DNA from: JABDBK01 sp964453575
GTDB lineage: Bacteria; Pseudomonadota; Gammaproteobacteria; DSM-16500
Assembly (NCBI GenBank): GCA_964453575.1
Contig: CAYVRW010000027.1
Location: forward strand, 1-24,796
Direction of reading: 5' to 3'
Length of the DNA: 24,796 bases
The notes below the pieces were generated by a model. It ran no database searches. It had not been told where the DNA came from and was given only the letters and a program-made list of their open reading frames with translations. Below are positions 15,910-21,564 of this stretch, piece by piece; position 1 is the stretch's first letter; the number at the start of each line of letters is the position of its first letter. The position numbers and the translations under genes are program-made.

Positions 15910-15947
15910 TTGATTTAAACACAATAATAGTGTACACTGTTATTGTG
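15910..15947 (+). promoter_or_regulatory. vapBC promoter with overlapping palindromic operator
   Basis: TTGATT (15910-15915) and TACACT (15933-15938) are 17 bases apart and form a sigma-70 promoter. A 28-base near-perfect palindrome (15920-15947) overlaps the -10: half sites CACAATAATAGTGT and ACACTGTTATTGTG are complementary at 13 of 14 positions. This is the expected place for binding by the VapB-VapC complex to repress its own genes. Confidence 0.75.
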
Positions 15948-15967
15948 TGATAAAGAGGATCTCTGTT

Positions 15968-16189
15968 ATGTTAAAAAATATTACCTTAAGCGCTGATGCG
16001 CACATTATAAAACTTGCTCGTGATAAAGCTCATCACAAAAATGAAACGTTAAATGCTGCCTTTCGAAAATGGTTGATTGAATATGCTAAAGGGGATTTGA
16101 ATGCCTCTAATTATTCTCAAATAATGAAAAAATTAAAATATGTTAACCCAGGCAAACCATTTACCCGAGATCAATTAAATGAAAGATAA
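15968..16189 (+). CDS. vapB: VapB-type antitoxin
   Basis: The 73-residue product has an N-terminal ribbon-helix-helix-like segment (KNITLSADAHIIKLARDKAH) that should bind the palindrome at 15920-15947, and a short C-terminal tail (NPGKPFTRDQLNER) typical of toxin-binding ends in VapB-like antitoxins. I choose the ATG at 15968 because AAGAGGA lies 8 bases upstream; an in-frame GTG at 15947 would place the ribosome site inside the gene. Its last 11 bases overlap the start of the PIN-domain toxin, showing translational coupling. It acts as the inhibitor and co-repressor of that toxin. Confidence 0.8.
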   Translation: MLKNITLSADAHIIKLARDKAHHKNETLNAAFRKWLIEYAKGDLNASNYSQIMKKLKYVNPGKPFTRDQLNER

Positions 16190-16601
16190 ATATTTTTTAG
16201 ATACGAATATTATTATTTATAGTTTTGACTTATCTGCTCCAAAAAAGCAAAAAATAGCTCAAAAATTAATTGAGAATGCACTTATTAATAAAAATGGAAT
16301 AATCAGCAATCAAGTTATACAAGAATTTTTAAATGTGTGTACTCGCAAATTTTCTGTGCCTTTAAAGATGATTGATGTAAAAACATATCTGGAACAAATT
16401 CTTTTTCCGCTTTGCGAGATTTATGCTTCACCAGAACTTTATCATTTTGCACTCGATATTCAAGAATCGACTCAGTATTCTTTTTATGATTCCTTAATTG
16501 TTTCCAGTGCCATTAAATCAGGATGTGGAATTTTATATTCCGAAGATTTGCAAAAGGGTCGATCCAGCGGAGGTTTATTGATTGAAAATCCATTTCATTA
16601 A
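16179..16601 (+). CDS. vapC: VapC-type PIN-domain toxin
   Basis: The 140-residue product is a PIN-domain ribonuclease. The acidic metal-binding residues are in place: D8 in FLDTNIIIYSFD, E49 in NQVIQEFLNV, D104 in SFYDSLIVSSA, and E122/D123 in LYSEDLQKG. VapC toxins cleave tRNA or rRNA when freed from their antitoxin. The ATG overlaps the vapB-like gene by 11 bases. It is full length and appears intact, so the pair is probably active. The gene ends 143 bases before the 151-residue coiled-coil protein, which has its own leader. Confidence 0.9.
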   Translation: MKDKYFLDTNIIIYSFDLSAPKKQKIAQKLIENALINKNGIISNQVIQEFLNVCTRKFSVPLKMIDVKTYLEQILFPLCEIYASPELYHFALDIQESTQYSFYDSLIVSSAIKSGCGILYSEDLQKGRSSGGLLIENPFH

Positions 16602-16744
16602 AACGTCGGTTAAATAACTGTCAAATGATTAAATATTAAACAATTAATGCATTTAATAAATATATGTATCTATTATGACCATATATTGATTTTTAGTGCA
16701 TTTAATATATAATCACATATTCATTAACAAAGAGGAGCACTGTA

Positions 16745-17200
16745 ATGTTTAGAAACCCATGGGTAATGACAACGAATAGTAATGGTAGTACTTCATTACA
16801 ATATGATGCAAATATAAACTTTATGAACCAGCAGAATATGTTACGACAATCTGCGATGCAACATGCGGAACAGATGAAACTATTAAATGAGGCTAACGCA
16901 AGAGAACAATATAGATTTGAACATAGATTTGATAGAGACCCAATGGAAGTACAAAAAGGACAAGCAGAACTGGAAAAAGAACAAAGAGAACAAATAGAAC
17001 GGGAAAAACTACACAAAGAAAATGAAGCAGCAAGAGATGAATATCTTCGAAAGCTAACTCCAGAACAACGTGCAGAGGGGGAAGCAAAACTTCGCAAAAG
17101 TACAGAAGCATACCTACGGAAGAAGAAAGCACAATATAAGAAAGACCATCCTTTAAAAGCTGCAGTAGAGGACTGTTGTTCGAGACTATTTCGTATTTAA
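16745..17200 (+). CDS. Coiled-coil basic protein, paralogue A
   Basis: The 151-residue product has a Gln/Asn-rich start (residues 1-45), then a long Glu/Lys/Arg coiled coil (about 45-135), and an end KKDHPLKAAVEDCCSRLFRI. It is not a recognised family. It shares its plan with the protein at 20257-20703: RNP near the start, QYD..I then NQ, a charged coil, and K.HP.K followed by an amphipathic tail ending in a hydrophobic/basic run. The leaders also match: ATTAACAAAGAGGAGCACTG here, ATTAACAAATAGGAGCATTG there, each ending two or three bases before the ATG. This argues that both are real, expressed members of one small family. No signal peptide is present. Confidence 0.65.
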   Translation: MFRNPWVMTTNSNGSTSLQYDANINFMNQQNMLRQSAMQHAEQMKLLNEANAREQYRFEHRFDRDPMEVQKGQAELEKEQREQIEREKLHKENEAARDEYLRKLTPEQRAEGEAKLRKSTEAYLRKKKAQYKKDHPLKAAVEDCCSRLFRI

Positions 17201-17228
17201 TAGTCTTAATTAGCAAGTGTAGCCCGTA

Positions 17229-17426
17229 TTAGACGTGCTTAGGGCAGCTTACTATCTGATAAAGCTGCCCTAGGCTAGCTCCCGCATCTAGTTGCTTGAC
17301 TGCAATCTGTCTTAAATAGAAGAATCCAATTTTTGTTTCGGGAGTATCCGCGAGTTTTTTTAATTCAGTAATCATAAAGCTAATTTCTTCTTCTGTTGCA
17401 AAACCCGAAGAAATAAGAATAGGGGT
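17229..17426 (-). pseudogene. Detached C-terminal copy of the methyltransferase
   Basis: This stretch reads TPILISSGFATEEEISFMIT and on through IGFFYLRQIAVKQ to a stop at 17229, nearly identical to the last part of the methyltransferase at 18262-19143 (TPILISSGFATEEEISFMIT ... IGFFYLRQVAVKQ). The DNA match runs 17272-17426 against 18287-18438, about nine tenths identical with small indels near the outer end. It has no methyltransferase core and no start of its own. Its inner edge abuts the VapC stop codon (17429-17431), so the duplicated gene end brackets the toxin-antitoxin module. Confidence 0.85.
17238..17274. repeat. Dispersed AGGGCA hairpin repeat, copy 1
   Basis: CTTAGGGCAGCTT (17238-17250) pairs with AAAGCTGCCCTAGG (17261-17274) around a 10-base loop. 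It lies 37 bases after the stop of the 151-residue protein. There is no clean T tract, so it may be a mobile hairpin repeat rather than a terminator. Related copies are at 20129-20170 and 21504-21527. Confidence 0.6.
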
Positions 17427-17428
17427 GG

Positions 17429-17845
17429 TCAAGTCCATGGATTCAATATATCAACACCTGTTCGATCAAAGTCATTAACATTTCTTGTTACGATAGTCAT
17501 TCCATGAACTAAAGCCGTTGCGGCAATAATGGCATCTCTATCTGATCTTGGATCAGGAACATGAAGTTTTGCACAATGTTGCGCGACAGCAACATCCAAG
17601 TGCAAGATGCGTTCAGAAAATACGGGAAGAACATGTGCATTGAGCCAGGTACGAAGAATCGCCCCCTGTGATGGATCGCGTCTTTCGACTAATAGCACAC
17701 CGGTTTCAAGTTCTAGTATTGATATAACAGATAAAAAAAGGCTTGCTGGTGATACGTTTTTAGCCCAGGCTATGACATTTTTGTTAGCTTTGCCGGATTT
17801 AGCTTTTCTTAATTCAGACACAACATTAGTATCAAGTAAATACAT
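17429..17845 (-). CDS. vapC: VapC/FitB-type PIN-domain toxin
   Basis: The 138-residue product is a second, unrelated-looking PIN ribonuclease. Motifs are D5 in MYLLDTNVVSELRK, E45/E47 in SILELETGV, D102/D104 in DPRSDRDAIIAATA and D125 in TRNVNDFDRTGVDILNPW, the classical FitB-like form. It should cleave RNA unless bound by its antitoxin. The ATG shares one base with the antitoxin stop (TAATG), indicating translational coupling. The stop codon is 2 bases from the detached methyltransferase fragment, so the module boundary coincides with the duplication boundary. The base composition is less AT-rich than its neighbours, which fits transfer. All key residues are present. Confidence 0.92.
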   Translation of the reverse strand: MYLLDTNVVSELRKAKSGKANKNVIAWAKNVSPASLFLSVISILELETGVLLVERRDPSQGAILRTWLNAHVLPVFSERILHLDVAVAQHCAKLHVPDPRSDRDAIIAATALVHGMTIVTRNVNDFDRTGVDILNPWT

Positions 17846-18102
17846 TAATCGAAATCCTCTGGCCGATAAATATTTTTGTTTAATTTTGCTGGTTCAAAAT
17901 CGATATCGGCTGCATCAGGCATGGCCAATAAATCAATAATGCTTTCTTTAGTTTCTGTTAGTTTTAGATAATCCTGTATGGTTAGTAATACGTGCGCTGG
18001 GTGACCTCTATCAGTAATAAAAACAGGGCCATTGAGAGCCGCGCGTTTTATTTTACTTACGTCTTGATTAAATTCTCTGCTTGTTACAGTTTTAATCGTC
18101 AT
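17845..18102 (-). CDS. Phd/YefM family antitoxin
   Basis: The 85-residue product begins TIKTVTSREFNQDVSKIKRA, the Phd/YefM DNA-binding N-terminus, followed by GPVFITDRGHPAHVLLTIQDY and an acidic/proline C-terminal tail (ADIDFEPAKLNKNIYRPEDF) that should wrap the toxin. I choose the ATG at 18102 because GAGGAA lies 6 bases upstream; an in-frame ATG at 18129 lacks a ribosome site. It precedes the VapC/FitB toxin with a one-base overlap. Upstream, two similar boxes with a CTACAT core (18128-18140 and about 18164-18176) flank a promoter and may be operator half sites. Confidence 0.9.
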   Translation of the reverse strand: MTIKTVTSREFNQDVSKIKRAALNGPVFITDRGHPAHVLLTIQDYLKLTETKESIIDLLAMPDAADIDFEPAKLNKNIYRPEDFD

Positions 18103-18144
18103 GTACTTCCTCATTATATAATGTAGCAACTTGCCTACATGTTA

Positions 18145-18173
18145 AGTATACTATAATAGTAGTAACGTGTCTA
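18145..18173 (-). promoter_or_regulatory. Probable promoter of the Phd/VapC operon
   Basis: On the minus strand TAGACA (18168-18173) and TATACT (18145-18150) are 17 bases apart. Similar boxes AACGTGTCTACAT and AACTTGCCTACAT on the plus strand lie at the -35 and downstream of the start site; the second is part of an imperfect palindrome (18121-18140, ATGTAGCAACTTGCCTACAT). Repression by the antitoxin-toxin complex is the likely use. Confidence 0.5.
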
Positions 18174-18193
18174 CATTTTGGGTATGACATTGA

Positions 18194-18215
18194 TTTAATT
18201 AGATAAATACCTATA
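18194..18215 (+). repeat. 22 bp intergenic repeat, copy 2
   Basis: Identical over 22 bases to 11294-11315. Here no plus-strand gene follows: the next features are the palindrome at 18218-18246 and the 3' end of the minus-strand methyltransferase. It may be a promoter or binding site carried in by rearrangement, or the start of a short untranslated RNA. Confidence 0.6.
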
Positions 18216-18217
18216 TG

Positions 18218-18246
18218 ATCAGGAATTGTCATGATAATATCCTGAT
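18218..18246. other. 29-base imperfect palindrome
   Basis: ATCAGGA (18218-18224) is complementary to TCCTGAT (18240-18246), and the 15 bases between continue the symmetry around TCATGA. On the plus strand TTTATAG follows, which is only a weak T tract. It lies 15 bases beyond the methyltransferase stop, where a terminator is expected, but could also be a binding site next to the 22 bp repeat. Confidence 0.45.
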
Positions 18247-18261
18247 TTTATAGTCTTCTCT

Positions 18262-19143
18262 TTACAATTTATTATTTGCGCTATTAAGGCTAGACGCATC
18301 TGGCTGCTTGACTGCAACCTGTCTTAAATAGAAAAATCCAATTTTTGTTTCGGAAGTATCCGCAAGTTTTTTTAATTCAGTAATCATAAAGCTAATTTCT
18401 TCTTCTGTTGCAAAACCCGAAGAAATAAGAATAGGGGTAATTTCTATAATACCAAGCCATAATTGTTGTTTCAATTTAGGGGATATCATTAATGGTTGAA
18501 TGGATTGCGTACTTATTGTTGTTAAATTTAATTGTTTAAAAAATTCAGCGAGTTTATTTCCAACAGTAAAATCTCCTTTGCAAGCTTTAATCTGAATATC
18601 AACGGCCTGTTTCCACCAATTAAATGCTTCATTTGGAGGATCGCAAAACATATCATCAACATTTTCTATTTCCTCACAAATCAGAATACTTTCAGCATGC
18701 ATAAGAGAGATGCTTTTTTGAAGTATTTCTATGGCGTTGGGCAAATGTCCCAATAAAAATCTATAATAAACAATGTCAAATTTTTGATTAAGTTTATCGA
18801 TATCAAATGCTGACATTTGTTTAAAACTAATATTATTTAATCCGTCCCTTGCAGCATTTTTTCTCGCTAAATCTAACTGCTCATTAGATATATCTATTGC
18901 AAAAATACTACCCGAGGGTAAGCATTGATTTGAAAGTTCTGAAGCCATAATGCCTGTTCCACAGCCTACATCTAAAATTTTTTTATTTTTAAGTGGAGAA
19001 ATGCCACGAATAAAATTCATGCTATACGGATTAATTAACTCATTCAATAACAGCAATCGTTGTGACCCATTTTCCCCAACCTGCAATGTGTAATCATTTT
19101 TTTTAAAAGCATTTTGGGTATCAAGAGTTGTTATTGATGGCAT
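18262..19143 (-). CDS. Class I SAM-dependent methyltransferase
   Basis: The 293-residue product has motif I, ILDVGCGTG, at residues 56-64 and the acidic end of strand 2 in AIDIS near 82-86. FDIVYYRFLLGHLP marks the strand 4 region, and the C-terminal third is helical. It transfers a methyl group from S-adenosylmethionine; the substrate cannot be told. I choose the ATG at 19143, preceded by AAGGAA, over an upstream in-frame ATG at 19206, which has no ribosome site and overlaps an ankyrin relic. Its last ~150 bases (18287-18438) are duplicated at 17272-17426, and the two ends differ after AVKQ (SSLNSANNKL here). It is monocistronic. Confidence 0.85.
   Translation of the reverse strand: MPSITTLDTQNAFKKNDYTLQVGENGSQRLLLLNELINPYSMNFIRGISPLKNKKILDVGCGTGIMASELSNQCLPSGSIFAIDISNEQLDLARKNAARDGLNNISFKQMSAFDIDKLNQKFDIVYYRFLLGHLPNAIEILQKSISLMHAESILICEEIENVDDMFCDPPNEAFNWWKQAVDIQIKACKGDFTVGNKLAEFFKQLNLTTISTQSIQPLMISPKLKQQLWLGIIEITPILISSGFATEEEISFMITELKKLADTSETKIGFFYLRQVAVKQPDASSLNSANNKL
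18287..18438. repeat. Direct repeat of the methyltransferase 3' end
   Basis: This segment is the in-gene member of a direct repeat with 17272-17426 (about 155 versus 152 bases, roughly nine tenths identical). The two members lie in the same orientation with the Phd/VapC module and the intergenic 22 bp repeat between them. Confidence 0.85.
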
Positions 19144-19202
19144 TATTTTATTCCTTGGCAGAAAAATTAATCTTATCCACTTTAGATTTGTTTCACAATA
19201 TA

Positions 19203-19328
19203 TCACGGAAACTTATTTTTATTTGTTGATGAAACAGCCAATTGATTTTGATATTCTTTTATGATTTCAATAATTTCATCATGCTGAAATTTAATAGCAG
19301 TATCAAGAGCTGTTCTTCTGTGAATATG
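19203..19328 (-). pseudogene. Relic of an ankyrin-repeat gene end
   Basis: Read on the minus strand the frame gives HRRTALDTAIKFQHDEIIEI followed by IKEYQ, a good ankyrin repeat (TALxxAIxxxHxEIIxxI), then a short polar tail and TGA at 19203-19205. The frame closes upstream at 19329-19331 with no start, so only the last repeat of a former gene survives. It is a different sequence from the end of the intact ankyrin gene at 14780-15763. Confidence 0.68.
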
Positions 19329-19450
19329 TTAAAAAATGATATTTTCATTTTTTGTAAATCCTTTTTAATACTTGGTCGTTGTAATGTTCTTAATGATGTG
19401 TTATTATTGGTTCTTTTTACCATATGTGCATAATAAAGGAGCAGATATAG

Positions 19451-20050
19451 ATGTTTCACTTTAATAATAAAACAAAAATAGTGTTGAAAACCCCTTCAAA
19501 AGCCTATCGATATCTTTTATTTTCTGGCTATTTTAATGTTTGCTTTAATGATACCGATGATTCTAATGCTTCATTACTTCTCTTAACAGATGTTGCTGGG
19601 GAATTCATCTCTTTATCCTATAATTTTCAGCTTTATAAGAATCCTCCCAATTTTACCACTTTTTCCTTGACTAAAAGTAAAGATGGACTCGAAGCTTCTA
19701 TTTGTATTGGTAATCAGCTACGAAAATTCAACTTAGTGGGAGGTGAAGAAATCAGCCTGTATTTTGCTCGAATTTTAGAAGCTTTAAATTCGGCAAGAAA
19801 AGGACTCGTTTTCAGCCCTGAACAAGAATCAAATCAAGCCGAAAGTCTAACTAGAGACTTCAAAGAGCAGATAGATAAAATATTTGGTGCTTTGAAAATG
19901 ACTGGGAATGAAGGAGAAGTTAAAGTAGATAGCGCAGTTATTTCTGATGCATTTAGCGCTATTTGTAAAAGATTTGGGGAAGAATTAGAAAAAATTAAAA
20001 AAATATCATCTCAAAGCACTACGGAAGCAGCTCGCGGATTTCGTCGTTAA
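19451..20050 (+). CDS. Hypothetical protein
   Basis: The 199-residue product is not recognised. The first 100 residues look beta-rich (KTKIVLKTPSKAYRYLLFSG; then alternating hydrophobic strands around LLLLTDVAGEFISLSYNFQL) and the last 90 are helical and charged, ending TTEAARGFRR. It has no signal peptide and no membrane segment. AAAGGAG lies 9 bases before the ATG, and TTGGTT/CATAAT at a 16-base spacing (19399-19426 approximately) is a possible promoter. Downstream, a dispersed GGGGTCA block and the hairpin repeat at 20129-20170 separate it from the convergent coiled-coil paralogue. It stands alone, and nothing nearby suggests a pathway. Confidence 0.62.
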   Translation: MFHFNNKTKIVLKTPSKAYRYLLFSGYFNVCFNDTDDSNASLLLLTDVAGEFISLSYNFQLYKNPPNFTTFSLTKSKDGLEASICIGNQLRKFNLVGGEEISLYFARILEALNSARKGLVFSPEQESNQAESLTRDFKEQIDKIFGALKMTGNEGEVKVDSAVISDAFSAICKRFGEELEKIKKISSQSTTEAARGFRR

Positions 20051-20110
20051 GAAAAAGTAGGGGTCAAATGTATAAGTCACGACCTAATCTGACAATACTT
20101 GCAAAATAAA

Positions 20111-20126
20111 TTTTTGGGGTCAGAGC
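20111..20126 (-). repeat. Dispersed CTGACCCCAAGAA repeat, copy 3
   Basis: On the minus strand GCTCTGACCCCAAAAA, 14 of 16 bases as in copy 1. A looser relative, AGGGGTCAAATG, lies at about 20058-20069. The copy touches the hairpin repeat at 20129-20170, so the two dispersed sequences occur together here. Confidence 0.45.
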
Positions 20127-20128
20127 AA

Positions 20129-20170
20129 TGCTTAGGGCAACTTACTATCGTGCTAAAGCTGCCCTAAGCA
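20129..20170. repeat. Dispersed AGGGCA hairpin repeat, copy 2
   Basis: TGCTTAGGGCA (20129-20139) and TGCCCTAAGCA (20160-20170) form a perfect 11 bp stem. The loop (CTTACTATC...CTAAAGC) closely matches that of copy 1 at 17238-17274. It lies between two convergent genes and may serve as a two-way terminator, though it has no T tract. Confidence 0.65.
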
Positions 20171-20256
20171 TAGCTCCAACCTCAAGAACCTCAGATTCAG
20201 GGCTGGCTTACTAAGGTGAAAAACTTCCGCTTTATGCTGACACAGTTATTTAAACA

Positions 20257-20703
20257 CTACCCCCAAATGAGCTTTCTCAAACCTGTCGCTACTTTATCTT
20301 CGATCTGAATTGCTACATTTTTTACAGGATGGGCTTTCTTCCATATTGCGTGTTCTTTCTTCGCGCGTTCTACTGACCTCTGAAGTTCTTCCTTGCTTTG
20401 TTTTGGCATGTACTTCCGTTCTTCTGGAGTTTGCTTTTGAAATAATCTATATCGTTCTGCTTCTTCTCTTTGTTTCGATTCTAGTTGTTCTCTTTCTTGT
20501 TGTTTTCTTTGTTCTTCAGTTAGCAGCGGTTCTTTTTTTGCGACACTCTCATCCAACATTTTTTGTCTCATGTTTTCCTCAAGTTGTCTCTCAGCTTGGA
20601 AACGCATGAGCTGATTCGTGCTCTCTATACCTACATCATATTGGTATGTATAACGACCATCAAAATCTCTGCGTAATTGATATGGATTTCTTTCAAACGA
20701 CAT
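20257..20703 (-). CDS. Coiled-coil basic protein, paralogue B
   Basis: The 148-residue product shares its plan with the protein at 16745-17200: ERNPYQLRRDFDGRYTYQYD then a NQ-containing stretch at the start, a Glu/Gln/Lys/Arg coiled coil at about 35-125, and WKKAHPVKNVAIQIEDKVAT with an end GLRKLIWG. It is not a recognised family and has no signal peptide. The ribosome-site region ATTAACAAATAGGAGCATTG ends just before the ATG at 20703 and is nearly the same as that of paralogue A; further upstream both leaders have ATCACAT and an ATGCAT-containing AT-rich block. The two genes differ in orientation and are separated by 3.1 kb, so they were probably duplicated with their control regions. Confidence 0.65.
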   Translation of the reverse strand: MSFERNPYQLRRDFDGRYTYQYDVGIESTNQLMRFQAERQLEENMRQKMLDESVAKKEPLLTEEQRKQQEREQLESKQREEAERYRLFQKQTPEERKYMPKQSKEELQRSVERAKKEHAIWKKAHPVKNVAIQIEDKVATGLRKLIWG

Positions 20704-20815
20704 TGCAATGCTCCTATTTGTTAATCATGATGTGATGTTATATTAATATAAGATTGTATCAAAGATTTTATGCATTAAATAGGCAATAATTAAATATGTG
20801 ATTAAAGTAAATACA

Positions 20816-20864
20816 TAAATATTGATTAATTAGGCGTGTTTGTTTTATAATCGATCAATATTTA
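20816..20864. promoter_or_regulatory. Inverted repeat between divergent genes
   Basis: TAAATATTGAT (20816-20826) and ATCAATATTTA (20854-20864) are perfect 11 bp arms around 27 bases, in the 222-base space between the divergent coiled-coil and Ser/Thr-rich genes. A second, 14 bp perfect palindrome, TTATATTAATATAA, is at 20738-20751. In such AT-rich DNA these may be chance, but their placement suits regulator binding. Confidence 0.35.
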
Positions 20865-20925
20865 ATCATTCTGATTAGAAAAAGGCGTATAATTAATATA
20901 TATACTGAGAATAGAGGGGTGAATT

Positions 20926-21243
20926 ATGAAAAAACTATCTATTTTATCCATATCTATAACCATGATTTCATTACTATTTACCTTGGGTTTATCCTTATCA
21001 CGCGCAGATACAGTAACGGTTGTTTCACCACAACCTGTTCCGGTAACCAGTGAGCCTAGCCGATCAACAACAGTAACTACTGATGAAGAGGGAAATGTAA
21101 GTACCAATAACGCTACTACAGTGGTTATGCCAAGTAATGGAGGCTCCAGTTCAACCACAATAACAAGGACACCGGAAGGCACAAGCTCAACAACCGTACA
21201 CGAAGATGGAAGCTCTACCACTTATGAGACACATAGTAATTAA
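20926..21243 (+). CDS. Small exported Ser/Thr-rich protein
   Basis: The 105-residue product starts with a signal peptide (MKK, hydrophobic core about 5-23, likely cleavage near SRA-D at 25-28). The mature 78 residues are almost entirely Thr, Ser, Val, Pro, Glu and Gly, with repeated TTV/STT/SSTT motifs and no cysteine or large hydrophobic patch, so it is probably unfolded or surface exposed. No family is recognised. GAGGGGTG lies just before the ATG, and TATAAT at 20888-20893 is a likely -10 with no clear -35. The DUF1328 gene follows 41 bases downstream and a terminator lies after that, so the two probably form one transcript. Confidence 0.65.
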   Translation: MKKLSILSISITMISLLFTLGLSLSRADTVTVVSPQPVPVTSEPSRSTTVTTDEEGNVSTNNATTVVMPSNGGSSSTTITRTPEGTSSTTVHEDGSSTTYETHSN

Positions 21244-21284
21244 ATCATTACATTGCAAATTCTTTTAATTACATGAGGTGATTT

Positions 21285-21467
21285 ATGTTAAGACTAGCGC
21301 TATTATTTCTTATTATTTCTATTATTGCAGGATTATTAGGATTTACAGGAATTGCTGCTGCTAGTGCAGGGATAGCAAAAGTTATTTTTTGTGTTTTTCT
21401 AATTTTATTTATTATTATGATCATATTAGCTTTGACTATTACAAATAGCTTGACTGGGAAAAAATAA
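21285..21467 (+). CDS. DUF1328 family small membrane protein
   Basis: The 60-residue product is a two-segment inner-membrane protein with the DUF1328 (YtjA-like) pattern: MLRLALLFLIISIIAGLLGF, then TGIAAASAGIAKVIFCVFLI with the conserved GIA..AAGIAK core, and a second hydrophobic segment to about residue 54. The family is widespread in proteobacteria and its function is not established; expression with envelope or general stress has been reported for some members. ATGAGGTGA gives a strong ribosome site before the ATG. A strong intrinsic terminator starts 4 bases after the stop. Confidence 0.88.
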   Translation: MLRLALLFLIISIIAGLLGFTGIAAASAGIAKVIFCVFLILFIIMIILALTITNSLTGKK

Positions 21468-21471
21468 ATAT

Positions 21472-21492
21472 AAAAGCTAGGGTTAGCTTTTT
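21472..21492 (+). terminator. Intrinsic terminator after the DUF1328 gene
   Basis: AAAAGCTA (21472-21479) pairs perfectly with TAGCTTTT (21484-21491) around the loop GGGT, followed by further T and TAAA. It starts just after the DUF1328 stop and should end the transcript of that gene and the Ser/Thr-rich gene before it. Confidence 0.75.
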
Positions 21493-21503
21493 AAATCAAC
21501 AAT

Positions 21504-21527
21504 ATCGTGATAAAACTGCCCTAAGCA
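21504..21527 (+). repeat. Dispersed AGGGCA hairpin repeat, partial copy 3
   Basis: TATCGTGATAAAACTGCCCTAAGCA (21503-21527) matches the loop and right arm of copies 1 and 2 (for example CTATCGTGCTAAAG then CTGCCCTAAGCA). The left arm is missing or replaced by the terminator sequence. Confidence 0.5.
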
Positions 21528-21564
21528 ATAATTTTCATTTTAAGAATCATCACCAGCGCACCAT

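Noticed and set aside
16702..17216. Long minus-strand frames rich in Ser, Leu, Cys and Phe opposite the coiled-coil gene.
   Set aside because: They are antisense shadows of a Glu/Lys/Arg-rich coding frame and lack ribosome sites.
17607..17939. Plus-strand frame of 110 codons opposite the VapC/Phd genes.
   Set aside because: Fully antisense to a toxin-antitoxin pair with all motifs intact; no promoter or ribosome site.
20208..20297. Plus-strand GTG frame (FRFMLTQLFKHYPQMSFL) that looked like the start of a transposase.
   Set aside because: It stops after 30 codons, overlaps the end of the coiled-coil gene and cannot be tied to any IS family from the sequence.
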